From assembly GCA_013398015.1 (NCBI GenBank), contig VZRR01002178.1, positions 126,675 through 190,674 on the forward strand: a stretch of 64,000 nucleotides of DNA, written 5' to 3'. The stretch comes from Oreocharis arfaki (taxonomy: Eukaryota; Chordata; Aves; Passeriformes; Paramythiidae). Below are positions 19,418 to 34,400 of this stretch, one piece after another. A program made the position numbers and the translations under genes. Positions within the stretch are counted from its first letter, which is position 1; every line of letters starts with the position of its first letter. The notes beneath the pieces are model-generated. The model worked only from the letters and a program-made list of their open reading frames with translations, ran no database searches and was not told where the DNA came from.

Positions 19418-22400
19418 CTGGGGGGGAAGCAGAGAGGTGTCAGCTCTCCAACCATCACTGCCAGGCCTGTCACACCTCACTGAGCTGCAAATGGTGCCAG
19501 CCAGGCTAAATGAGGCCACGCAGCTCCAGCTAAACAAAAGCCATCTCCAGTTTTCACACCTCTGCTGCTCCGTAAGGGACAGCTTTGATTATGTCAGAGA
19601 AAAGAAGTAAGACTGCTCCAAACACTCTGACAGCAGATTGGTCTTAAGCTACAGATCACAAGAGAGAACTGAAAGAGTCTTACCAGGTATGAGCTTTCGG
19701 CAAATTATTAGTGCTGGCATCAATCTGGTGTATTGTGAAGAGTCGTGGGCCCGCAGCACCTGAAAATCCAGAGGAGATCTCTACTACTGTGTGGAATAAC
19801 ATGAAATGTCTTTGCACTGCAACAACAAGACAGCAGCTAGAAGCTCTGTGCAAAGAAAGGTGAAATCATAAACAGGCAGGAAAAAACTCCAAAGTCCCAG
19901 TGGCTGTGGGACAGACTCCTTCTTGCCCAGACAGACAGCCCTGCAGTTATGTAAACCATGGAAAGGTAAGGAACAAAGCACTGATAAAGAAGAAGAGATC
20001 ACCTTTTTCACACAGTGTACTGCATAATTCTAACGGTTTTTAATTTAACTTCTCTCACCCCTCCTACACAACAAAACTTACACAGCTGTACCTGTCCTTG
20101 TTTTTTAACAGGTCTTGAATAGTGGCCAATTCCACTGAAATGCCATAGAATCACAACATCAATTCCTCATAATTTTATTAAATTAATCTGACTATTAGAA
20201 ATCCCCTTAATGTCTCTGCTAAAGAAGAAAGACTGCAGCACAGCAATCCTTTAGACTTGGTGTGCACTGAAGTTGCCACAAAGGACAGAAGTAGATACAA
20301 ATGTCCCAACCTGAGCAAAACTGGAATCCTGGTCTGAGCAGACATTAAAGATACAATTCACAAGGTCAGTGTTTCTCACAGGGACTCTGCTGTTTAAATA
20401 CGAGTCTGAGCTTGAGCTGCATTAATGCATTTGAGTCTAAAAGAACCCCCAGAGATGAGGGCTTGTAAAAGTTAGGAATTAAAACCCTGGCTTCTGGAAT
20501 ACACCCAAGGAGAACCCCTCTAAGATCTGAGCTGGTCAGAACCTCCTGCCAGAGAAGGAAGTGCAGAACTGAAATAAAAGAGCCATTTGCACCTGAATAA
20601 GAAGGTACCAGACAAACACACAAAAAATAACTACTCATGAGTATAATCAGACAATTAAAATTGCTCTTTAGAAGTCACACTGCAGCACTCAGCCTCATTT
20701 CCAGCTGATCCCCATGCTCCCAAGCACCTGCAGTGTTACCTTGCAGTGCCTTGAAGCCCTGCAGAGGCACCCGTGAGGAGCCGGTCACGAACTGGAGCAG
20801 CCGCGCCCTCCTCTCCTCGTCAAAGAGCTCCACAGCTTTCCAGAACCATTTCACGATGTTGCTGTCTGGGGTACAGTGTTTTAACCTGGTATTTGCCTTC
20901 CAGTCGTTAACATCAATTTTTCCCAGTCCACAAATGATGAGCTGTAAATTTGAAATACATTTATTATAATATTTCATCATTGATCACTGTAAAAACGGTT
21001 TTGGAGCCAGACAAATTATGAAGAAGTGATTGTGAAAAATTGACAGATTTTATACCAAAGGCAAATTATAACTCTTCCCTCATCTAAAGCAATGCAGAAA
21101 TATATCTTTCTTGTTTTTTAATTTTACATCTGTAAACAAACTGTTTTTCAAGTGGACTCAATTCAAGTTAAAAAAATCCCCAAACAACCATTTCAAGCTT
21201 AGACAAAAGGGCCTTGACCTGTGAGTTAAACAGAAGCACAGATTCTGTATGACAGTGCAGGAATAATTCACATTTGACCTCAGCATTTCTTTCAGGAGCA
21301 TAGCCCAGGGTGCAGTTTGGCTGGTCCAACTCTGGATCCCCAAAAGGAATCCTGTTCCTGTGGCACCACACACAAAAGACAGAGCAGCCTTTCCTGACAC
21401 TGAGCTGTCAGTGCTCCTGAAGGGGAGATCCACAATGGATGGGTTAAGCTCAGCAGGGATGTGATCATAATTCTGAAGGCATTTTCATGACTAAGAACAC
21501 TGGACCTTCCTCTTTCTTATTCTACAGCTGCAAAGTGATTCTGGGTTAGAAGCATGGCTGGCTCACTGCTGGGAGTGAGAATATTTGGGATAAAGGAGGA
21601 GCAATCACCGACGTTCCAGCCCAGGGATCAGAAGCACACGTGAATAATTTACCTGTGGCCATTTTACGTGGCAAACCCCTCAGCTCTACAGACTGCAATT
21701 ACATTTCAGTTTAAAGCAAGCTTGGGATCTAGGGGTTTGCCTCCAGAGGATATTTGGATGCCGGTCCTGACATTCTGTAGCACACTTGGTTTGTGACAGC
21801 ACCTTTCCTTCTGCTGGATTTACGGGGCCAATGGGGTCTGGCAAAACTGAGCTCTGCCAAACCCCAGGTGCCTGATACCAGTCAGGGCAGTGTACCAAGG
21901 GCTGGGAGGGAGTGGTGGGAGAGAGTGACAGACTGTTCTCCTGGCAGCACTGAATTTCATAAGAGGAAACTGCCCCGTGAGAACTCTGCACCAGGACTGT
22001 GCTGGAGCAGCGACAGCTGACACAGCCCGAGGTCGCTGCAGGTCCTCAGAAGGCTCAGAGGGGTTTCAGCTACCAGGGAGGGTCTCTGGCCACTTGTGCA
22101 GCTGCTGTGAGCTGTCACCTCCAGAACACTCCCACAGCTCTCATGGGAGACACACAGAGCCTCGGTTCCCCCCTGACCTGCTCAGCCCCTTATCCTGCCC
22201 CTATCCCAGGGCAGAGCACACTGGGAGCGCTGGGACACAGCTCTGCGTTCCTGTGGCTCCAAGAGCCTCGTTACACTTGACGACACAACACAACACTGGT
22301 GCACTGACCTCTAACTCCTTCTCATCAAATGTCTTCAGCAGATGTTGTGGGATTACTTCATTAAATCCCTTCTGGAGCGCCAGGAACTGAGCTTCAATTC

Positions 22401-25400
22401 CTCGTAAAAACCGCCAGTTCACATAAAGTCTGCGAGCAAGTGCAAATTGGGTTTGTGGAGGATGTATTCAAATACAATAAACCTGCAATTTATCCAGCCC
22501 TGCAACACGGCCCCACTGACAGGATTATACCACCACCACTGCACAACTCCACAGCAAAACCCAACAGCATGAACTGACAATTACTTCAACAAGCAACAGT
22601 TCCTCCCCACCTTAGGAAATAGAAAAAAAACTCTGGAAAAAGCTATTGATGTACCTGACGTATTCCTTTTTGTTCTCCTCTGTCACGGGGATGCTTTTGC
22701 CATTGGGTTTCAGCTCGTGCTGAATGATCTCCCCGTAGGCGTTGTGTTCCACACAGAACGTGTGGTCCAGGACCCCGGTGATATCGTTCTCACTGGTGCA
22801 AAGAAAGCAGCAAATGACTGAGGGAAAACATATTCTGCAAATATATTACAGCCATAATCTATCTGACAGAAGAACAATTTCATTTTTTAATGGTGTTTCA
22901 AAGTCCTGCCTGGAAGCAGAATGTGAACATACAGTTTTACTATGTTACATTTAAAAACCTTTATCAAAGTTTCAATGTTATATTTTAATAACATGTTACT
23001 GTCAATAATAGGTAAAATCACTAAATTAACTCCACAGACCTCCCACCCAAAATCTGAGTAGCTTGAGCATTTTTAGCCTTAAAGAAGCTGAATTGTGCAA
23101 GAAAGATATTTCTTAAATCTGCCAGAGCAGGAGATCAAAATACACCTTATTTCCAGGATTTAGGACCGTTATCACATAACAGAGACACCATTCTAACATC
23201 CTGAGGTACCCTACAGAGTACATACAGTATCCAGACTAAGCTGTTATGGAGATCAGGGTCAACCAATTCCATGTCATCCAAAGTAATTGGCTTCCCAAGC
23301 AACTGCTTATAAAAAGGCAACGTGAAGCCCCCGTCAATGTAGTGCCCATGGAACACAGCCATCCCCATGATCCGGCCCACGAAGTGGAAATAGGACAAGT
23401 GTTCCTGGAACAGAGAGCAGAGACAAAGCCATTCAGATAAGTAAGACCCCCCACTGCTGAGATGAGACAAAATTTCAACACACAGAAAAGGAGAAAACCC
23501 CAAGCCCAAACCCTGTACAGAGGTTTTGTTTTGCTTTCACACACGGCACACTGAGAATATCGCTTCCAGTCCAGGAGTCTTACAAGTAACAATCAAAATA
23601 AACCTAATTTCTCCCAAAGGAAACATAAATTGACATCTGACAGAAAATTAAGGACACACTTGAGAAGTTTCTTTGATCAGTACAAAAAATAAACTATCAT
23701 CTAATTGTACAAATCTGGTGTCCAGCAGTACCAATTGTACGAATTTGGCTCCTAAGTGTTGAACCCTCTCAATGTGTTTGATTTCTGGCCAGAAAACACT
23801 GATTTCCAGCACACGGCACCAGCCCTACCGGGTTGACGGCGGAGTCGGGGTTGATTTGCAGGGTGTAGATATCATCTCGGGAATACTGGAAGAGCCCATA
23901 GTATGGATTCAACATTTCATGGGACAACAGGTACAGCCACTCTCTGAGAAAATAAAATAATTTAATGGTACTCTACAGACAAATGCATTCCTACACTGAG
24001 AATCTTTTCAAAATAATCTGATTTTTAAAAATCCTACTATAAAACATAAATGTGAAAGAAGTGATCTCTGAACATGCTGAGATATGGCTGAAATCAGATT
24101 TATTTTTACTGGCTCAGTAACCACGAAGCACCTGACAGCTGATGGATTTCTCAGCTTTCCAAGATTTTTCTTCAAGGTTACTTATTTCCAAAAGAGTTTC
24201 TGACTCCGATTCTCCTACATCCATTATGCACTAAGACAGGACACTATCCACTTGAATATAGAGATGTTGGAATTAAAGCTTTTGACATAACCATCTTTAG
24301 GTAATGGATATATTTAGTTCAAGTTTTAATTATGTGTTCACAAATCAGTAAATAATGGTCTGAGAACTGGGCATGTCATTTATTTATAAGAGAAAAATAA
24401 CCTCAGACTACTGACAGAGTGAAGTTGCCCAGCAACTGCTGGTTTTTAACATTTTGCTTCAAACAGCAGTGACAATTTGCAATAAAGCATATTTTTTTGG
24501 TTAAAACTGTGCCATAAAGACAAGTATTTAGTGGTATATATTCTCAGATACCCAAACTTCACTAATCAAAGAAAAAGATATTAATTTCAACAGATACCAA
24601 AACCTCTCACAATGACAATGTTCAACATGATCTGTAACTTGCATTTTATTTCCAATACATGAGTTCTTTTTTTGATGCAGTTTTTCTTTTAAAATACTAC
24701 CTAAAGCCATATATTCTTCTGCCATTTAATCTGTTACAGAAATAAATATAAATAAGAATAATGTAAAAAAAGCAGGGCTGACACTGGGCTGGTTCAGGAT
24801 TCAAAGCACAGGGTTGGGTGCAGGGAAGAGACAGAGGAGCCACTGTTTACCTGGCAACACCTCCATAATCAAGGCCTTCCTCCCCACGAAATTTTATCAT
24901 TAATCGTTTCCACAGGTCTTTTGGCCTCATCTTCATGACTTGCCTGTAGGATTCCTGTAAACACACAACACTTCCTTTTATTAACTGCTGTTTACACAGC
25001 AGAAACTGCTGATGCGTATTGGAAGTGAAGGGAATCTCAGACTCCGAGTCCAAAGGGAACACTCTTAAAGGGGACATTATTTTTCTAGATATTCATCAGT
25101 TTCTCAAATCACAGATTGTTTCTTCATTTTCTCCAAATGTGGTAACACTTGTCAAATAAAATGATGGGAAGATGAGAAGAACCACCTCCCATTAAATTTC
25201 CAGGAGTGAACAGTGATCAGAACATTCTCCCTCATTCTCACATAACTTATGAAAAAATTGTGTCAGTAAACTCCTTTTGTTTTCCATAAGGGCTCCTGGT
25301 TTTTGCAGTCTGAAAAGCTAACGGTGGAGCTTGTACTCTGGGCAAAACATGTGCCAGCCTTCAAGAAGCACCTTAAGAATGGAATCAGCAATGCTATCCC

Positions 25401-28400
25401 AGTAAATCCACACAATTATTCCTCTGTCAGTAAGAGTTCACCAAGGAAACACAGAAAGCAAGCTGAAAGGCAGAACAAATGCTAAGGAATTAGACAAAAA
25501 AGAAAAGTCTGGCTCTTATTTATGTCCAGTATCAGCCCCAAGCTTTCTCTCTACAGGACAGAAGAGGCAGGTGGGTGTGTGGGGACCCAAGACACTGGAC
25601 TGAACAACAACATAATAGTCCTGCAGCCTTCCCTCCCTTCCTCTTTCAGTTGCTTACAGACTGATCTGACTGTCTCCAAAGGGAAGACCAACACAAACCT
25701 TTCTTGGCTGGGAAAAACTGTGACAACACAGTGGGGCGATCAAGTTTTTGGGTGGGGTAAAAATGCAACAGGGGATGGGTGGAAGTTCTCAAAAGGACAA
25801 ACTGTTCTCCAGAAAAGGCCAATGAATTATAACTGTGTGTAGTCAAGTCAACAGAATGATTCTGCTGAATCATGCCCCAAAAACAGAATGCAGAGACCCC
25901 ACTGTGGGCATCTCTGGCCATTCAGAAGCCCAGACAGTTTGTAAAATTGCTCTGAATCTGGAGAGAGAATTGAGATGGATGATAAGAAATCCAAAATCCG
26001 AAGAGGAATCGTATTCAGTAGTAGTTTTACCTAAGTTACACTGTATCAAAGATCACTAGTAATAGTTTAGTGTTGCATTTGTAACATCCCCTCTGAAACA
26101 ATCATCGGCTCTTCAAATTCGAGGAAGAAGTGACAGGATATTCAGATACACGGACTCCTTCCCCAGTCCCTGACACAGGCTGCACATCTGCCATAGAGAA
26201 AGTCTCCCTTGATTTTGTTGTTCTCTACAGGGTAAATGCATCTACTTTAATTACATGACTCTCAGCACCCCCCTGGAATGCTTCCTCTTCCCCTTCACTA
26301 TGGTAAAATCCCAGTTTTATCTGCAGCCTTCAAGATTCCATCTAAGTGAACGACTCCTTGAGACAGCTATGAACAATCCCCCTCCCCTTCCCTCCACATT
26401 AAGAAAAGGGTCAAAATCTCGAAATACCTCAAAAATCTCCTCCCTGGAGACCTCAATCCGACAGTGGCCGGCCTGAGGCTGCTGCTGGGACAGCTCCTGC
26501 CGCAGGATCTTGAGCTTCTGCACCAGGTCCCGCTTGTAGCGCGGCACCGTCAGGCACTCGGCCTCGTCCGGGAGCTGGCACAGGGACACCACCTGCTGCT
26601 GCTGCTGGTGCTGCTGGTCCTTGAGCTGGTTCTGCCGGCTGCAAACACACACAGCTGCCTCAGAGACCCACTTCATCCATCCCCTGGTCTCTTCTTAAAC
26701 GTTCAGGCTTTGTATCCAAACTACTTTCAATTTACCGTGATTATTACTGTGATTACGCTAAAAATGTCTGGGGCCAGTAAAGAATAAATTCAGAGCAATT
26801 TTATCCTGACTAAAGACATATGGTTCTGTCTTTCTTGGCAACTATCAGTTGTTTTTAGGGTTTGTTATTTCTATTCGTGCTACTCTACAAAGTATGCAAA
26901 AGGTTACAGCACATACAATAAGGTATTATCCACACAATTTTGCTACTAAGCTGCTGACACTGAATTTCTCAGATACCATTTCCATATTTCCTTTGCATGT
27001 TTTCCCTTCCTCCATTTTAAAATTCAGGGATCTGCCAAACACTCTGCCTCTAATCTACAGTCAATACCATAGTCTGTTTTAAATGGCTTGTCTGGAAAAA
27101 AATAAGCTTACAAAAAGATGTTTGTACTGGCAGCTTGGCAAGGACCTTGCCCCTTGTACCTGGCCTAGTCTGGACCACAGGAATGTGGGAGTTCACATGG
27201 AACTAATTGGCACAGATAAACAAGTATTTTTACTAGCAATTCTAAGAGATTTTGTAAATCTGACTTCTTACTAGGAAAAGTAAATGGATCATGTTGCAGA
27301 GATGTTCTCTCTGTCGTTTCTTGTACACAGTGAGTGGATATTTTTATAGCTTTTTAGTATGGCATTCCCAAACAACGCAGGATAAAAACTGCATTTTTAA
27401 AGCCTAAGAATATAATCTCTCTGTGGAGCAGATGAGAATACCCTACATTTACTGGATAAATAAGAAACATTACAATTCAGAATGTTTTCCAGTGGAAAGC
27501 TTTTTTTTTTAAATATCAAAGAAAAAAAAAATATTAGATGGAGCCAAACGCCATTTTAATGTATTTTATAATATCAGCCTATTGCCAGTTTGGAGACAAG
27601 ACCTAGTAGAAAACTCTCCCAGCCAACCAAAATTCACCTCCAGCAGACTTTTCTATGGGGACACCCAGAAAAATACAAATCATTGTAATAATTTAGACAC
27701 ACACTAGCTGTGGTTCCAGAATGTGGCTCTATGGCATTTGTGCCATGTGCATGGTAATTTTCACTTGTGATTAGTTTTAAATATGAATCGCATTTAAAAT
27801 GTATTTACTTGATACGCATAATAAAGCAAAATTCATATTCTATCTTCTGAAATTTCTAATTCCATAAGGAGGACTAAGTGAAAATATCCCTTGTATAGGA
27901 CTACCAGAGAAGGCCGTATTTATATCCTGAAGTGAGCATCCCTCCATAACACCTTTCAGGGTTGAAAGTCACAGTTCTCTCAAGCACAAAGCTAGACAAG
28001 GGTCAGTCTTAAAGGAAATGTAATCTCTGAAATGAACATGAATTTAGGATCCATGCATCAAATGAAACCATGGTTTTTCTCCTCCCAGTGCTTCCCAAAA
28101 TAAGGAAGTACTAGGAAGAGAAAAATAAAATGCCATCTTCTAGATTAGACTAAAAATAATCAGCGCAGTATTATCTAAATAATCTGCAGCGCTTAAAGTC
28201 ATTAAATCTCATTTCTCAGTTTGTTTTCACAGCTGAGTGACTATGCTTGATTCCATACAGTGCTTTAAGGATACAACTAAATACTTTTCAGGTGCCTTAA
28301 CTTATCAAAATTATCACAAACTCTTGGTCAATATTTTAGAACAGAACTAGGTAACAAGCCTGATTATTTTCATAACTTACAATGTCATAACTGGAAGAAC

Positions 28401-31400
28401 AAATGGCTTTACTCAGCTCAACAGAAAAGTCAGTATCACTGAGAGTAAACTATTTCTCATGCCTTTGAACCTAAAACTATCACACCCATCCGACACCAAG
28501 TCTAAACTTATTTCTTAGAGAATTTACAAAATGACAGGCCTAAGGCAAACTACTTTTTTGTTTGTTTTTTAAAGAACAAATAAGGAGGTGGGCTCAAGGC
28601 AAGGGAAACTTTCACATATCCTGTTTGGTGCAGTAAAAGAATAAACACCAAGAATGATTTATCAGGCAGCAGACTTTGCTGATGACACTGTTGGGTGAGT
28701 TTCTGAAATCCTTTCCTAATGAAAGACAGATGGACAAATGAAAAACTTCAGCACACTGTAGGAGTACTCTAAGTTCAAATAAATGCTAAATGGTTCTGTG
28801 ATTCTGGAAATTAAAAGTCAAATTGGATTTTCGAGCTAACAAAGTAGCTCTGTTATCTGTCCTCCACAATCCATGTGGAACTGGCTACTGTGCCCCTTCT
28901 GCCATTTCAAAATAAACCCACCTGAGAAGGCCAGTTTGTCAAATACAGCCCGGTTCACTGAGTTCTCTCCAGTTTAAGAATTGCAATGCTGTAGCTAAGA
29001 TGGTCTGAAGTTTTTCTTCAAGTCAAATATCTAAATCTGAATCGATTTAAGGAACTTTTCTGTGTTTCAAACATGAACATGCTCATACACCGCTAATTTT
29101 TTTCAAGATCATTTTATTTTCAAACCACCAATTCCAATTCAGCTAAAATTAGTAGTGATTTGTTTTAAATTTAAAGAAAAAGCATCCAAAGTGCCTGGAT
29201 GATGGGGGCTTACTAAAGCCCTGTAACATACACATACATAACCAATGATTTCTCTAAACATAATACCTATTTTCAATATTTAGGCTCTTCTTCCTCTTGG
29301 GGTGTGAGGTTCAAGTGTATATTGGGCAAAGGCTAGACAGCTTTTGTGTAATGCATAAAAGACACGGTGACTCCTGGATATGACTTTCCATTCCTCAGCT
29401 TTGTCTTTTCGGTGCTTGTTCCCATTATTCTTTCCTTCAGCTTTTCTTCCCAATGATTCACTTCCTTACAGGGCTATTCCTCCTACTTACTCCTCGCCCA
29501 GGGCTGCCTGGCTTTCCATCTAACCAACTCATTGTTTCTTCCACTTAACACCTACTCAATACTTTACAGGTGTTTCCCAAGAGTATTAAAAGGTGTTAGC
29601 AGGAGAAACAATAGAATCAAACTCCCAAGTACTGTGGACAAGCCGTCTGGGAGAGAAAAAAAACAAGAGAGAAAAACAAGAAATATTTGTTTGCTTTTAG
29701 GTTTCCATTTTTAGTAGAAAATCCCCAGTGTGTAATGGGTGCCTAGGGAATAAAACACGAGCCAGAATTCTTTCGAGTTTCCCCTTCTCTTTCTAAAACT
29801 CAGAGATGAAATTATGATATCAAAACACTAAGGCAGGAAAAACGCGGTTCCTATTCTATTTTATCCTTTTTGTAAAAAAGCTGAGTTAAATTATTGGGGC
29901 CTTATTTTGAGAACATATCAACTAGTCCTACTCTAAAACTGAAGGCAGGAGCTGAGTTATTTCTCCTTTACTCCAGGAGAGTAGTTGGGCACTTGTGCAC
30001 CCTCCCCTAACTCACCAGTATCTCACACTACTGGCTCATATGCAACGTCTTATTTTAAAACAAGTTCTTCATAACTGAAAATGGAATGAAGTATAAAGAA
30101 AACAAGGTGTCTCTCTTGCTGTCAGGAAAAAAAAATCTGTGGGCCAATCTTTCCCACCACACAGCACTTGCTTCCCCCCCTCCCCGTGCATCACAACAGC
30201 CACATTCCTGCCTAAATGCTCCCACAGACTTTTTCTTCAGGAGCAACCGAACTCATCTGTGCCGTGAAACAGAGTAGGCTGGTGGTGTGGCAAAGAACAT
30301 TGCTACTCCTTAAAGCCTCCTGGAATGGCAGAGTGCATCCTGATCCAAATCCAGGACCCCTCGGAGGCGCTGCCCTCCCTCTACACGTGCCAGAAGCCGC
30401 AGACTCACTTTAGGACCAAGTGCAGGTTTGCAGAGAGCCGCGGGTCCGTGAACTGCGTCGTCCTGTTGTTATGGTCAACAAAATAAACCCTGCCTGTTGC
30501 TGTATTTCGGATCTCCCATCCAGGAGGCAGTGGACCAAGCTCTTCACAATTGATGTTGCTAAGATCCCTGTGAAAACAAATATAAAATGAAAAATACCTC
30601 AGCAATTGGCCTCCGAGCCAAACAAGCGTAAATGTAACAGAACAATTCCATGAAGTCTGAGAAAATGTATTGTTTCAGAAACTTGATCTCTTCAGCTGGA
30701 ATCTCTACTCCCAAAGTACAAGCCCACCACAGCAAAAACACACACCCCAGAACACAAGCCGTGGGGAAAAAAGTTCTTATCAAATAACTCTCATTTTTAC
30801 AAACTAACTTCAGCTGTTAAATTAATAAAGGCTTCAAACAAAAATAAAGACCATTGCCATATTTGTCAAAATGGAATTGCAGTTCTGCACCAATTCTAAC
30901 AAAAAACATTTTTTAAAACAACATTAGTCACGTAAGGAGCTGTGAATCACACTTCAGAAACTCATACAAAACAAAACTATATTTCGGAAGAATTATACTT
31001 TCCATGAAGAATTACACATGGGATGTGTGCGTATGGCACTGGCTGTTTTGCCCCAGAACCCCAAGAGCTTGTGGGAAGCAAACAGCTCTCTAACAAACTA
31101 TTTCAAATCAAGGATTATATGAACAATGACTCAGCTCTGCCCTGAGCAATGCAGAGGTGGCTCAATAGGTCTCAAGAAAAATTCTGCTGAAATTAGGCAG
31201 ATGTAAATTCATTCCAGAGCCTCACTGAAAACAAATGCCGGTCTCCAAAAATGTACACTGATTAGTCATGGATGCAATTCACCCCTCAGACCCCTCACAC
31301 TGTCCAGTGCAGCTCCTCCCAAAGGTGTTCAGCTCTCCCAAAATCATGGGAGCTGAAGGAGGAAAGAGCCAAGGGATAGAATGGCTTAAAAGGTGCAGTC

Positions 31401-34400
31401 TGCAGGGATTCCAAAGACTTGAGGAGCCACTAACACAAACATGAAGCTCTGGAATTGAACTTCTGCTGCTATTCCTCACAAACACCCTGCTGCTGTACTG
31501 CAGGGGTTACTTTTGCCCACTAAATGACTGTGGCTATTAGCCTCAAAATACAATATTCCTTAGAAATGACATAAATTCTATCCTCATGCAAACAATTCTT
31601 GTTCTCAGAGACACTCCTGCGGTTTGTGCTGCCACACCTCAGGGCAGGGCTAACTTGTATTGCATACAGAACTATCACACCCCAAACTTAAGGATTAGAT
31701 CTTCATATTATTTTTTTTAGAGCCTGGTTTTGTATAATACAAAAGTCACTGACTTCCTACACAACTGCAGCCTCAGCTCTGCAAGCAGCGTACCAAAGCT
31801 GCATCAAAGCAAGGTACAATCTTATAACACAAGAACAGTAACAAAAGAATAACTCAAAGAACAGTGAAGTGTGGTCCTGAGGCATTTTATCCTTCCTGGG
31901 ACACCCATTTCCATGAGAAGGAACACAGGAACACAGCAGCAACTGACAGAGTTCCTCTGGTTCTACAAATGCCAGCACAGGCTGCCAATTTCAAACCACA
32001 CAAATCTCACACCACCATCTGTGGACTTTGGGAGGTAAGTGTTTACAACAGGATTTCTTGGTTATTTAAAGAATAATCAGCAGCTACCAATAGTTTCCAT
32101 GATCATCCTTTTCTTTCAAACATATCAGAAATAATTGCATGTATATCGTGTAAATAAAGGACACAAAATTAAAAGTACTTAGGATTTGTTTTCTCCCAAG
32201 TGTTGAGATAATTGCAACAGGAAAAGCAGTTTGACTGTTTCAGTCCAACCCAGTTTTCACTGAAGTATCTTCATAGAGCTTCTTTTGGAAGTGTTCAGAT
32301 TCTACTTTTTGTTTCATTATTTTGCAGAGTATTAAAATCAGGACTTGGCTCTAATTCATATGCAAAATCTAGAATCAGTGAACTGTACCTGTTTCCAAAA
32401 CACGACTGTAATTTATTTCCTGATCTTCCACCTTTTCCTTACAGCAACAACTTGAAGAACTGGGCAAGACAGACTAACTCATTTTGATGAATGACTTGTT
32501 AAAATGATGTATTAGGGGCCAAGAATCAGAAATATTAGCCAGAGAAAACTCTGAGGAGAGCACTGCTTAAATGATTTTCATTTGAAATCTTTAGTGTACG
32601 TCCATCATTTCTTACCTAGGTACTCTTGGATCATGCCATGTGCTGACACCAGTCTGAGTATGCAGGAAATAGACCTGACCTTGCTGAGTTGTCCTTTGCT
32701 CTGTGAAATCAAGACAAATTAATAAACGTAAGAACAAAAAACGCAGCACGAAAACTCACAAAGACTGATTTCCTTAAACCAAGGAACGAAAAGGATCTTA
32801 CACATGAGAGACACAACCCATTTTCCCAGCTTCTTGAGACCCCACAAGTAAATCCCTTTGACTTCCATACCATATCCTTCAGGTAGGTCAGGAGGCGTGT
32901 GCAGGTGTGTCCTGCTCATGTAGTTCCTGTGCCTCTGGGAGCGGACCCTCCTCTCGGCCAGCCGCGGATCCGCCGCCTGCCCGCAGGACGCGCCGTTGGT
33001 GCCGCTGATCGGAGTGTTCTCGTCCACGAAGCAGCTCAGGGGCCTGCCCGGGCTCGAGTACTCAGATGCTGGCCTGGGGACAACAGGAAAACCTCAGTGC
33101 TGATGGACACGGGCCACACAACACACCTGCGGACACCTCAGTGACTTGCCCAGCAGGACACCTGGACTGGAGGAGGAAGCTCTTGTTCTGTGCTCACCAG
33201 AGGAACCAGTAACCTCCTCAACTCCAAACTTTCTCACCTTGTCTTCATGTGGCTGAGGAAGTGATCAGGCCTTGTTATTCCTTCTAATTTTTAAGGAAGG
33301 TTATTAGATGAGGCTGGTGAAAAAGGGCTAAGCAAGAACAAAAGCAGTTGCTCTCGCGAGCAAGAGGAAACAATGACCAGTGTGATTTTGTACCTCAATA
33401 CTGCTTTCGAAAGGATTTAAAATGGGTTAAAGGGGGATTGACAAGGTCACATGAAATCCCCAAAACAAATTATACATTTTGCATTTGTTTTTCTACTGTG
33501 TCTAAAGCTTAGAATGGGTATTTTAACATACCAGGAAAAAGAGAAATAGGTAAATTATAAAGCTGTTCAGTCCCTTCACTCCAAAACTGCAAATATGTAT
33601 CAGAGCTGAGAGTGTTAACAGTCCAGATTATTTAAAATCAAATATATCCATGCAGAGACCAGAATGATATTGAGAATAGAAGAGACCACTGCAGCACAGT
33701 CAGTCTGCAGAGGAGTCTGAAAAAAATGCAGTGACACTGCCTGCAATACAGGCAACAGCAAAAGTGGTTTGAGGAACAGCTTCACAACACACATCTACAG
33801 TTATCAGAAAAAGTGATCACAGTGATTTCCAAACACACTCTCTAGCAATCAGCTATAACTGTTCTGGGTTACATGGTCACAGAACAGTATCTCACAGCTA
33901 CTCCCTGTTCTCACTTCTGCACCCCTTACAATGTCTGCAAAATGCAACGCCTGTATTTATAGAGCTCTACCATGGCATCTCTACAAGAAAGCAAAGATGT
34001 TGCTATTAGGGCAGGAAAAAAAGTAATCAGAATGATCTTCTGAGTTAAATATTAGCCAGACTGCAGGAGAAGGATGCTAAAGAAGGAAAGCATTCAGCTT
34101 GTGCAGAGTGACTGAGCAGAGGAATGAGCAATGCAATCCCCCTCTCAGAGCCACTTGGAATTGTTCAGTAATCAAACCTCATCCTCCCCACAGACTCCCA
34201 AGGAATTCCGTACCGTGTGGGTCGCTCCCACTGAGTTGTCCGTGTGATGTGGTTTAAATACTGGATCCTTCCAGAAGCAGTCCTGCGCTCCTCCCACCTG
34301 CAGTTCAGACAGGCAGAGATAAGGCATTGAGTGGTATTTCCAGGAAACCAGGGCACAAAACGTTTCCAACAGAAGTGCCCAGCTCAGGAAGACTTACACT

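Noticed and set aside
28790..28806. GGTTCTGTGATTCTGG, similar to a CR1 3' terminus
   Set aside because: Only one to two units of the terminal repeat and no CR1 body upstream. It is too short to call without a library search.
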